Source: SLID01 sp041667545 (lineage in GTDB: Bacteria > Omnitrophota > Gorgyraeia > Tantalellales > Tantalellaceae). From it: 50,581 nucleotides of DNA. The stretch lies in contig JBAYES010000009.1 of assembly GCA_041667545.1 (NCBI GenBank), forward strand, positions 1 to 50,581. The letters run 5' to 3'. The notes beneath the pieces were generated by a model. That model made no database searches. It had not been told where the DNA came from and saw only the letters and a list, made by a program, of their open reading frames with translations. Positions 13,901 to 25,900 of the stretch are shown piece after piece; positions within the stretch are counted from its first letter, which is position 1, and the number at the start of each line of letters is the position of its first letter. The position numbers were made by a program, and so were the translations under genes.

Positions 13901-16900
13901 GTTGTAAAGGAATTCATTATGGACGAAGAGGCCGTAATTGTCACCAAAGAAGGACTGCAAGTTCCGGGTTCCAAGGGGTTTCCGGGTATAGTTTCAAGCT
14001 CTTTTCTGGCTCTGGCATCCGCGGTATTCATGATAGCGCTTCCGGAATACACGCTTGTTGTTTCGAGCGCCCTTATCATAAACGCGCTGTTCGCATTTTC
14101 AAGCGGCGACTTCGACGATCTGACAAAAGAAGTTCATATTTGGATCAATGAACATTTGAACCCGCGGGAACGATCCGGCGCCGCTCCGGCTTTTGTCGCG
14201 GATACACAAATTCAGTCCGGACAAACTATGGCGGCGCGGCCGGTCGGCCGGGATCAATCCCTGGAAAACGATATAGCCCGCATCGTGGAAAGAATGGCGG
14301 ACCCTTCTGAGATCATACGCGCGGTAGAGAGGGCAGGCCTTCAGTTGCTGTCCGCCGCGAAACACAGCCGTGTAAACCGGGCTATCGCCCGAAACATGCC
14401 TGATATCGCGGCGCATCTTGCCCATGAAGATATGGGCGTCAGGGTGTCCGCCCAGCAGCTTATTCGAGAGCTCGTGCTTGCAGGGGACAGCACTATCATA
14501 AAAGCGATAATCATCGCCCGCGGGACTATCATGAAAGCGGTTACCGAAGATCTCGGCTCTAAAAACAGTTATCTTCGTTTTGTCTCAAGGGATACACTGG
14601 CGGCCCTGATGTCATTGAATATGAATAGCATAACTGTATCTTTCCGCGATAATTTTTCAACTTTAGTCCGCTTTCTGGTAAGCCCGGAAACTAATATCCG
14701 CGTATTATCCAAACTCGTTATTACAGAACTTGCCAGTACCGGCAATAAGCGCATTATCCGCACGATAGCCGATAGCGGTGTATTCGGTATCCTGGTCAAA
14801 GACCTGCATAGAGAAAACGTTTCTGAGAGAATAAGTTCGGCAATGGTATTGCGGTCCTTCGCGAGCGTGAAAGACAAAATAATTTCAGGCGCACTGCGCG
14901 GCCCTGAAGTTTTTAAGGCCATGACGGATGGTTTGGCGGAAGGAGATTATCCCGCCGATATTGTTGAAGGCATGATAGATCGTTTCGAACTATTTGGCAT
15001 TATCACGCGGGAGCAGGCCCGTTATGCCCGCGCTCAAATATACGCGCCTATTATACCGTCCGATATAGTGGCGAATAGCATTATCCCGCCGAAAGCCGTC
15101 AACCGTCTCTCCTCTTATTTTTTAAATCTGATGCCTTTTGCCGGGCGATATTTGGCCCGCCGGATGATAATGTTTCACGAGCGGATACACAAGGCCGCCG
15201 ATGGGGCAAGGGGCAGAGCTTTCATAACGGAAACGGACGGCGGCGCAACAGGCGGTTTTTACAGGGCCATGGACGGCGAAGCTTTCAGGCATCCCGTTTT
15301 CGTCGCGCTTTCCGCGCCCGTTACGATGATATTACTCCCCACAGTTCTTGCCGCGATCGCGAGTGTTCCGGTTTCAGCCGTACTTGGGCTAATGGGGGTT
15401 GATGCCGCGCCGTTCCAGGTGACCTTACTGTCGATAACAGCATTATTTAACATCTTGTTGTTCCCACTACCCTTATCGGGAATACTTGATCTTGACCCGT
15501 TCGGCGAGCATTCGGACCTTCGCGCGGCGATACGCGCGATGCGCGGCGAGCCGATAAGCACGGTGTACACACTTTTCGGAAGAAGGGATGTTGAAGTTAC
15601 GAGGGAGAACGCGGAAATTGCGCCAGCGCAAGACGAATTAAGTATTATGTCCCCGAAATTCGCCGTAACCGCCGCGGTTTTGCTTGACAGATTGGAGAAT
15701 GCCGATCCGAGTGAGCGTTTGAGACTGCAGGAGGAGATCATCGCGATGGGCAAGGATGCCATTGACGACTTAGTTTATGCCGTGGGTTATCCTCCTCCGC
15801 ACATGAGCGATTGCTCCTGCACCGCCTTGCAAAAGATCGCGCTGACTTTTCCAGAGGAGGTTCGATCGGCGATACACGCGGAATTAGCGAAAAGCCCGAA
15901 CAATCTCAGATTAGCCGATCTATCGAATAGCATCGAAAGAGAACAAGGGAAAATAAAAGCGGAAGACGGATTAACGACACGTATCGACAAGTTCATGGAA
16001 AGGATCGAAGGCATATTGCCGGAAGCGGACAAGCTTTATGATACGCTTACCCGGTTTTACCGGTACCATCTGAATAACCTGGGTGAGCCGGACGAGGAGA
16101 CGCATGTTAGTAATAACACAAAGGAGGAGGAGCGTGAGCTTCTTCAATTCTGGGCCGGCCATTTCAGTATCCCGGAGGATTACGGCGGTTATGTCGCCCT
16201 GGGAAGGCGGCAGGCGGAGCTTTACGCGATGCTTACGGCACGCAGCAGGTTCCCTGAAAGAGCGGTATTTTATCTGTCCGGTCAGGTCGACGACCTTCTC
16301 CATAGCGCGCTTTTGGTGCTTGGGGTTAGCGAAGACAGGATCAAACTTGTCGAGTCTTCGCCAAACGGTCAGATCGATTACGCGGATCTAAAGAAAAAGT
16401 TGCGGAAGAATGGGAATCTGCCCGCCGTCGTCTGCCTCAATGCCGGCAGATTCCTCGGGGCTACAGATGACCTGAAAGAGGTGAATAAGATCTTAGACGG
16501 CGAGGGCATCGCGCGCAGGCATATTCACTATACGATGTCTGCTTTGGGTATAGGGGAGTCATTTACAGATGAAACGTTCGAAATAGATTTTGAACACGGC
16601 GTTGACAGTATGACACTGCTCGTGGACCGCTTTGCGGGCTCGCCTATCCCCGGGACGATCATACTTACAAAGAAAGAATATGTATCCGCCATTTCAGGCG
16701 GACAGGAGAGAGTGGAATATGTTAACGCGAAAGATACGACCATCCCGGGTTCACGCAGCGGTCATGCCCCTCTTTATCTCTGGCTGGCGGTAAAGGTCAT
16801 GGGGGCTCTGGGATTCAGGGCAAGGGCCGACCGGGCGACAAGGATCTGCCAATATATTCATAGAACGCTTAAAGACAGAGGCTATCCTTGCCGTATGAAC

Positions 16901-19900
16901 ACAAATGGCAATGTGGTGATATTTAAACAGCCATCCTACAAGCTTCGCGTCAAGTGGGAGCTTTTGTCATACGGACAGGAATCTTGTTTTGACGCAATAC
17001 CATATCTGACAAAAGAAGAGGTTGCGGAATTTTTGAACGATCTCTTAAAGGAGCATGATCCAAAGCTGCCGCAGTCCGAGGTGATATCCCCGCATAGTGT
17101 CGATGCCTACGAAGAGGCCTCATACGAACCGTCCCGTGAAGTTCTCGATACTCTTAATAAACTTCAAGAACGGATGGAAGTTCTTGCGGAACGGCATCTG
17201 GGGTTCCCGGCGAATGTAAAAGGTGATGAAGACGCCTACCGCGCCCTTAAGGGCCTCTTTAAATATATACTTAGAAAAGAGGACGCGGAAGATTTTGGAA
17301 AAAAGGCGCTCTCATTTTTCAGGGAGTCATACGGCGTGGAAGAAAAGGACGTTTATAGCGGCGTGACCGCGGGGGGGACATGGGGGAATATGATAGGCAT
17401 CCTGGCGGGGAGGGATCGCTTTCCCGGCGGGGTGCTTTATTACAGCGAGGATTCGCATTATTCTTTGGATAAAGTGGCGAGAGTTCTTAATGTGGAAGTG
17501 AAAAAGATACCGTCCCTGCCGAACGGCGAGATCAATTACGATAAATTGGAGGAGACAATAAACGCGAATAAGGGCCGTCCGGTCATTATGAATCTTAATA
17601 TCGGCACGACCATGAAGGGCGCCATTGATGATCCCCGAAAGGTCATTGATATCCTGAAACGGAACGGCATTATCGACTATCACATTCATTGCGACGCGGC
17701 CCTGTCCGGGATCATACTGCCGTTCCTCGACGGCGCGCCTCGGATCGATCTCATAAACGACGTGCATAGTATAGCCATATCGGGGCACAAGTTTGTGGGC
17801 CTGCCGATGGCGTCAGGCGTTTTCATGGTCCGGAAGAATCACGCAAGCCGTAATCTCATGGAAATAGCTAAAGATCTCTTGGCCGTCCAGACCGGACATG
17901 TTCAATTCTATCTCTGGTACGCTGTTACGAGCAAAGGATACGAAGGGTTAAAAAAGGAAGCAGTTTCCTGCGTGGAGCGCGCGGAGTATCTGCACAGTCG
18001 GCTTCAGGAGATCGGATACCCTTCGCGGCTGAACAATTTTTCCAATACCGTGACATTTGCCAGACCGTCAGAAGCGTTGATAGATAAATGGAATCTGGCG
18101 CCGTACGGAGATTTTGCGCATATCGTTGTCATGCAAAATGTCACGAAGGAGAAGATAGACGCTTTTATCGCCGATCTCGTAAGATCCCGGGACGGGATCA
18201 AGTTACAGCCATTGTCCGGCCCGGATAGCTTACGGGGCGTGGGCGCGGCGGCGAACGGCGAGAGATTTTCGCGGAAAGAGTGGAATGGATACAAGGCCCG
18301 ATTGAACGAACTATGCGAAAAATCGGGTATCGCGCCTCTTGACGACGCCGGCCTTCGCGTGCTCATGGAAAACCTGATGCGGGATAAAGAGATGAGCATC
18401 AGCGAATTTATTGCTTCTCTTTCCGGAAAGACAGCTGATGAGATAAGAACGGCGATCGCAGAAGCGCTCGGCCAACTTCACACGCCCGTGCCAGTACAAG
18501 ATAAACTAAGTATTGTGTCTTCTGGATCTGCACCTGGGGAGGCGAATGAGAAAATAGAAGAGATAGAAGCATTGTTGAACGAGATCTTAGAAAATACATC
18601 TGAACAAGAAATGGATCGCATATCGGAAGCCCTGATAAGTTCTGTAAGGAGCATTAATAACAGTGTAGATATGGAGCTGGATATAGGGCGAGAAACAGGA
18701 AGCATAAAGCTAATGGTAGAAGGCAGACCTTATGTGGATGATAGTGTAAGTGTTCTTCCAGGGGGAACAAGGAAAGGAATTGTGTTTTCACGAATTGGCA
18801 ACGAGGGGGAATATGCGACATTGATCTCAACTGATTCTCCTGACGCTTTTGCGATGATCATGTCTAATCTTATAGTCAATACTAAACGAATGACGGCTAC
18901 GCCTTCCGAGGGAACAGATCACGTTACGATCGAAATCAGTTTTTTTGGCGCCAATTCAAAACCAAATGTTATTACCGTAATGCCGCGAATTTCTGATACC
19001 AAAGCTTTGATAGCGATATTGACAACGGGCATTGCCTTAATAGGCGCAGATCGGCTTTTTAAATGGCATCATGAGCAGATACCCGAAGATATAGGACCCG
19101 GTCATCCGGCGGATCCTTTTTTAAAGCAGCTTGATCTCGGCTATCGAAACGAAGCAGCCATAGCGGCGCTTAAAGATATGCTTCGTGAAGATAGTGGTGT
19201 TATGCGGTATTTAATGAAAGATATTCCATACTCAAGATTGCCAATGACGATAAAGAATGCAGGTTTGCCGGCATTGGCAGAGATCCTCGCGGGCTGCTTT
19301 TCGGAGAATGATCAATGGATGGTCGCCGCCTCATGGCTTGAACATATAGCGCCACAGATAAGGTGTGATCCGGCGAGATTCGGGTTTGAATATTATGCGA
19401 TGGAATTATTAAGGAAAGCCCCGGTTATTCCGGCTGACGCGATAAGCTCTGTGCGTGTTCTTATCATGAGAGAAAGAAGAGAGTGGTTTCATCCCGACGG
19501 AGAGAACCCTCTGGAACAACCGGTTCATAGTTTCTTTAAAATTCTTCCTGAAAAACTTCCTATGCAGGTGGATCAGCGTAAAGCGGTTTTTGATGTATTG
19601 GAAGATCTATATCAGGACAAGGACTTGCCTGAAAGAGTTCGTGGCTATGCAAAGGATACATTAGAAACTTTGCGAGAGACAGAAGGATTAGATCGGCTGC
19701 ATGGTGATAGCCGGGTAGCCGCGCCCGGCCCGGATAGCGTATCGGGCGTGGGAGCGGCGGCAAGCGGCGAGAGCTTTTCGCGGGAAGAGTGGGATGGATA
19801 CAAGGCCCGATTGAACGAACTATGCGAAAAATCGGGTATCGCGCCTCTTGACGACGCCGGCCTTCGCGCGCTCATGGAAAACCTGATGCGGGATAAAGAG

Positions 19901-22900
19901 ATGAGCATCAGCGAATTCATTGCTTCTCTTTCCGGAAAGACCGCTGATGAGACAAGAATGGCGATCGCAGAAGCGCTCGCCCAACCACATTCGACCTCGC
20001 CAGCGGAAGACGAATCAAGTATTGTGTTCCCGAAATTTATGTTCGATACGGCAACCACAGCTGTCGCGGGAGGTGTGTTTGCCTCCGCAGTGTCTCTCCT
20101 TATTTTTTCCATAAGCCTTTCCGCTTTAGCCGCTCTTTCCGGGTTTTTCTTTTTACTTCCGCTGTCTTTTATTCTTTCCCTGGGATCAACTCTTGCCGCG
20201 TTGGTTCTGCCGCACTGGGGGGTGAACTATTCAAAAAAAGATAGTTCCCTCGATAGCGGCGGCCAGACCCATATTGTACCCCCGGATCTTGACGCCAGAC
20301 ATGGGTCAATAGCTAACGCTTTCTTGTTCGTTTTGGCGGTTATTTCCGGCTCGATGATAAGTTTCTTTATTTCCAGGAGTTTTACCGTGTCGTTCATTAC
20401 GGGGTCTTTGATATTCATTCTGGGGATAATGCTGTTTTCCGACATTCCTGTTAGCGTGGGAAAGGCATTAGAGAGGCGCAGGCACGCCAGACAAAGAGCG
20501 CAAATAAAGCTGCTTCGATCAGACCGGCAGTCGCGGCTTTTGGAAAACAAAGGCCGCCTGCGCGATAGATTGGAAGAATTAAGAAAGGATCCGCCCCTGG
20601 ATAAGGGATCGCTTGAAACAAGCCTCGAAGCTATTCTAAGTGAAGACCCGGCTTATGCCAATACCCCCGGCGCCAGAAAGACGGTTAAAAGGATAAGAAT
20701 GCGCGCTGACAGGCTGCGTGAGGAGAGGCAGCGGCGGCTGGCGCGGGAGGCGGCTGCCAGAATAAAGGAGGATGACCGCCGAAGAGAAAGAGAGGCGCGA
20801 GAAGCCTGGTTCCGGCAAAGGAAGCAAGAAGAGGCTCAGAAACGCCAGGAAAAAAGGTTGAGGCGGCAGAAAAATGGTGAGAAGAAGAGACTGCAGCAGC
20901 AAAGAGAAAGATTGGATGATATCGACCGGCGCTTAGCGCTTATAGGGGAAAAACTTAAAGAGAGGGAAGACTCGGAGAAAAAGGCGCAAAAAGAAAGGGC
21001 TGCTGTCGAGGAGAGGATAGGCCAGGCAAGAGAAATAATAGAAGGCGTGGCGGTTTTCGAAAATGACATACCCGTGTTAGGGCTTAAAGATTGCGGCGAA
21101 TTACTCGATATGTTAGAGGGTTTGACTTGGCCTGATCTGTTCGGAGAATTAAGGGAAAAGGCCGACTCGTTAAAAAAAATGATCCTTGAAAGAATAAACG
21201 AGATAAAACACGGGCAGGAGGTTTTGGCGGAAAAGGAAAGGGGGAAAGATCGGGAAGCATCGGAAAGAGAGCGGGACGACCTCTTGCGGCGGTTGCCGCC
21301 TGAGATGGAAAAACTTGCGCGCCCTGTGCTTGCCGCGCCTACTCTCAGAGCGGCTAAAAACCTGGCTAAGAAAAGCGGGGCTCTAAGAGCTTTGGAACGC
21401 CGCTTAGGAGGCCGGTTGGCCCCGAGAGAACGCCGGGCCATTGAGGAGGTTATTGAAATAATCAGAAGTTTTGATAGTAAATCCGGGGATACAATACCTG
21501 TTCTGACCTCGCCGCCTGCGGAAGGCGGATCAGGCATTGTGTCCCCTGGTTTGGACGTCGCATCCCCGGGGACAGGTTCTTCGCATCAGGTTAAAGAACC
21601 GGGCCAGCATGATGAAACACATGACAAATTCAACGCCAATTTGAAAAAGAGGCTGCATTACCACGGATTAACTGAAACAAATCAGGCCAGGATCGAGCGT
21701 GTAATTATGGAAGATCCTGAAATACAGTTGATGCTCAGGGATCATGTTCCGGAAACAAGACATTTGTTAATTGCCAAAGGACTTAGTTTAGACACCTACG
21801 CTGATCTATTGCGGAACATAACCCGCGCAGATGGGCCCGGAATTGGCTCAGATAAGCAGAAATACGGGATAACGATTCCCGGCGTGCCCGAGGACAGTAT
21901 AGTCATCCATGTAGGGAATTTATTTATGCTCAGCAATTTTTCGTTTGCCGATCCGTCACGGGACATATTTGATTTTATATTCAGGTTAGCCTTGAGGCAC
22001 GAACTCGGTGAAGCATGTTCCAATTTATTGAATGATGAAAGGCGGGGGATAAAAACAGCTTTAACTGCTCCGGAAGAATTTGCCCGGATAGTGGAACTTG
22101 ATGAAGCAAATAAAATGGATCGTGTCTTAGACATATTCCACATGCTTACTGACGCGGGTGCTTTAGGCTGGCAGTTAAAAATTGGTTGCCGGGAGAGCGC
22201 GCTTCATTACGCGGAATATCTGGTAACAAATGCGGATCCCCATGAAGTGGGGGAAAACGCCAAAAGAAAAACAGCGTTCACGTATCTTCTGTATTTCCTC
22301 GCGGCAGTTAGGCCGTTTGAATTAAATGGAGATCCGGATGAGGCGCGTTTTAGAAAAAAGATAGAAGAACTTTTCACGGGGCATGAGCGCTCAATTTTAA
22401 CTGTTCGGGATTTGGCCAAAGTCCGCGACATATGTACCGGATTAATTACGGATGATATGCTCCGTGAGGGTACTTGGATAGATCACTTTAGCGAAATCGT
22501 CAAAACAGTTAATTTAAGGCTGGATGAGGCCTTTCCATCATTGGCCGGACCGGATAGCGTACGCGGCGTCGGCGCGGCGGCGATCGGCGAGAGATTTTCG
22601 CGGGAAGAGTGGGATGGATACAAGGCCAGATTGAAAGAACTATGCGAAAAATCGGGTATCGCACCTCTTGATGATGCCGGGCTTCGCGCGCTCATGGAAA
22701 ACCTTATGCGGGATAAAGAGATGAGCATCAGCGAATTTATTGATTCTCTTTCCGGAAAGACAGCTGATGAGATAAGAACGGCGATCGCAGAAGCGCTCGG
22801 CCAATCCCATTCGACCGCGCCAGCGGAAGATAAATCAAGTATTGTGTCTCTGGAATTTCCGGCAGTGTCGGAAGGCAAAGAGGGCGTCCCCTTTAAAGAC

Positions 22901-25900
22901 CTTGTGGGCGATAGGCCAGTGGTATACACGAGAACCAATAGGTTTACTACCGCCGATGTTATTTATGAACTTAGTAGAGCTATACCGTTAACAGAGTTTA
23001 ATAATATTCTCATGGTAGGCGCAAGGCCGGAGGAATTGGATGCTTTATCTAAGATTAACACACGCGCAAGTATCACCGTCATAGATATCGATAACGAGCA
23101 GTTGCAGAAATTAAACCAATATGGAATAGATAATCCTGCCGTTGCGGAAAGGGTTACGCTTTATCGCGCTGACGCCTCACATTTAGATGCCGCTATTTTT
23201 CAGAATGGCGAGTATGATTTTGTCTATACTGGTGGTCTCGATGAGAGCGCTTACCGCGAAAGCGTGGCAGACGTGATGGTGACTGACAATGCCCGACAGA
23301 TGTTGCCCCTTATATTAAAAGAGGAGACGAGAGTCCTCAAGCCAGGCGGTTATTTATTTCATTTTCTCAGCGAGCCTTATATGCATATTAGAGACGCAGG
23401 GCTTAGCCAAACACTTGAAAACATCGTTTTTCGCGGGTCAAGGCTTAGCCTATTCCGAAAAAGATCATCTTCGGTTGATGCCGACACGGCAGCCCCCCCC
23501 ATCATACCCCGGGACGGGATCAAGTTACAGCCGGGGACAAGTGCAAGTTCAGAGCCAGAACCGTCCCCGGAAGGCACATCAGAAGGCACAGAAGGTACTT
23601 TATCGACAGAATTACAAAAACCCACCGACCGAAACGGTCTCACATCTACCGAAGTACTTGCTGTAACCGCAGTTGTTGTATTAGGTGTTTACTGGTACCC
23701 GGCAATAATATCCTTCCTCCGGGGGATCAACTGGACACAAGTTATAGAAGTTGTAACGGTTTCTCTTGGGGTTGTGGGCATGGTGAAGTTTGGCGAATCT
23801 GAAAAACCCGAGCATTCCGATAGTGTCGAACGACCTAAAAGACGTACGGGTGGAAAAGAAAGTAAGTGGGATATATTCGATAGATTTGTACGGAAATTAA
23901 ACACAGTAGATTATGAAATATTAAAAAAGGCTGAAGAAGCCACAAGTATAAAAGAGAAAAGAAAAATACTATCCGAAATCGGAATAGAGGAGGCTGATGA
24001 TGTAGACGCTAAATATCTTGTTAGTGCTATTGCAAAAGCATTCAAAAATATAGACCCAGACTCTGAAATGCTAAAAAAACCTATTGCATGGACAGATCTT
24101 CTGAGTTATGGAGGTGTAGGACGTTTTCTCATATGTTACAAGGAAGAAAGCGTGGAAGACGGTTTAGTTGTTAAGATACCTAATAGCGCAGAGTCTTTGA
24201 GGAATGTGGATATTTTGTCATTGAACGGCGCAAAAGTTGCTATGAAAAGACTCGGGGGTGGATTAGCAGCCGAATGCATAATCGTAGATACCAGAGATAC
24301 AGATAAAAAACCTTTTATTTTCTATACGGAAGAAAGGGGGCGCGTTGAATCAGAAGTAACCATTGTACAAGAAAAGGTTTTACCATTGGTAGATTACCTA
24401 AAGCGGTTAGCACGTAAAGACGATAGCGAAGGAAACATTGATCAAGCCATGGGGTATGTGGATAGATTTAAAGAACTTGTTATTGCTATGTATAAGAGAG
24501 GCGTGATCGACATAGATACGTTCAATATAGTAGGTAACTACGGAATAAAGAAATCAGATAACAGTCTCGTTGTTTTTGATCTTGGGGACCTCACTGATTC
24601 TCCGGAGGATGCCAGAGAGTTTGTTGAGAATCTAGATTATTATAACGAACTAATTTATGAAAGTTTTACAGAGGTAGATGGCGATATTCTAGATGAGCGT
24701 ATTGCAGAGCACTTCAGGGAGAATCAATTTCTCAGAGAGGACTTTATTCAAGACGGCAAGGATCTGTTCGGTTCTGAGTATGATCAGAAAAAGTGTGTTA
24801 TGAGCTTCCCGTACACGGAAGACGATGCGCGGGGATTTTTTGTTGGAGTAAAATTAAATGGCAGGGAAGAGAGTTTCGTCGCGTCAGAAACGGAAAAACC
24901 CAGAGCACACTCCGACAGACACGCCCTTACGCTTACTGAAATGTTAGCAGTGACCGTAATAGCTTTTTCCATATGTGCATTGTATATCTTTTATTCTCCG
25001 GCTATATTAGCATTCCTCCAGGGGATCAACTGGACACAAGTTATTAGTATTGGAGCGCTTTTACTTGGGGTTGTGGGGGTGGCAAAGCTTAAAGATGATG
25101 GCGGGGAGGAAAAGAAAGGCCCGGAAGAGAAATTAAGTATTGTGTTCCCGAAGTTGGCCTCGGATCCGGAGCTCGCCGGCGCCTGGGAATATATCGTCCG
25201 GCAACTATACATGATGATACACGATACGGATGAGGAACCCGGCCGAAACGAACTTTCACGGTGGATTACGGCTCAGGACCGGAAGGCTGACCGGAAAAAG
25301 TTCCCCACAAGAGACAAAGTCAAAGGCAGGCTCAAGGAAGCTATACACATGGTCGGGGGGCTCGATATGGTAAAGGCATGGCTTGGTTATAGCCAGAACA
25401 GATATGATGGAGCCCTTATAACCAGGTTCTACCCGCTCTTAACTTCCGCGGATGCCGAAAAAGAAGCTGTACGCTTTATGGAAGGCAGGTTTTATGAGGA
25501 TCTGCACCGATTGAAGGATTATTGTGAACAGGTTAACATCAAGCTTCCGGACGAACTTAACGGCAGGATAAATAAGCGCATTGAGGAAAAAAGAAGCATC
25601 GATAATGAACTTATGCTTTACGGGATGCTCAGGGCGCAGAAAGCGAGAGAGGAATATTTCAAACTATCCGACAAGCGCATGTTCGAATTGATGAAGGAAG
25701 ACACGTATGCCGGCCTTATGACCATACTCGAATGGATAGCGGAAAAGGATCGCACCATTGACCAGGGCGAGGTCTTACCGCGTCTTACGACCGCCGTAAA
25801 CAGGTTGTACTGGCTGTTCGAGAACGACCGGGCTCGGCTAAGAGATGAACTTGAGGAGCTGAATAAGATACGGTTTGATACCCGGGTTTCCGAAATTATT

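Noticed and set aside
20836..21537. 233-codon minus-strand, Ser/Leu/Phe-rich frame
   Set aside because: Antisense shadow of the Arg/Glu/Lys-rich coiled coil, a usual cause of long open antisense frames.
21990..22040. Zinc metalloprotease motif in RHELGEACSN
   Set aside because: HELGE lacks the second histidine of HExxH and no further ligand pattern is seen.
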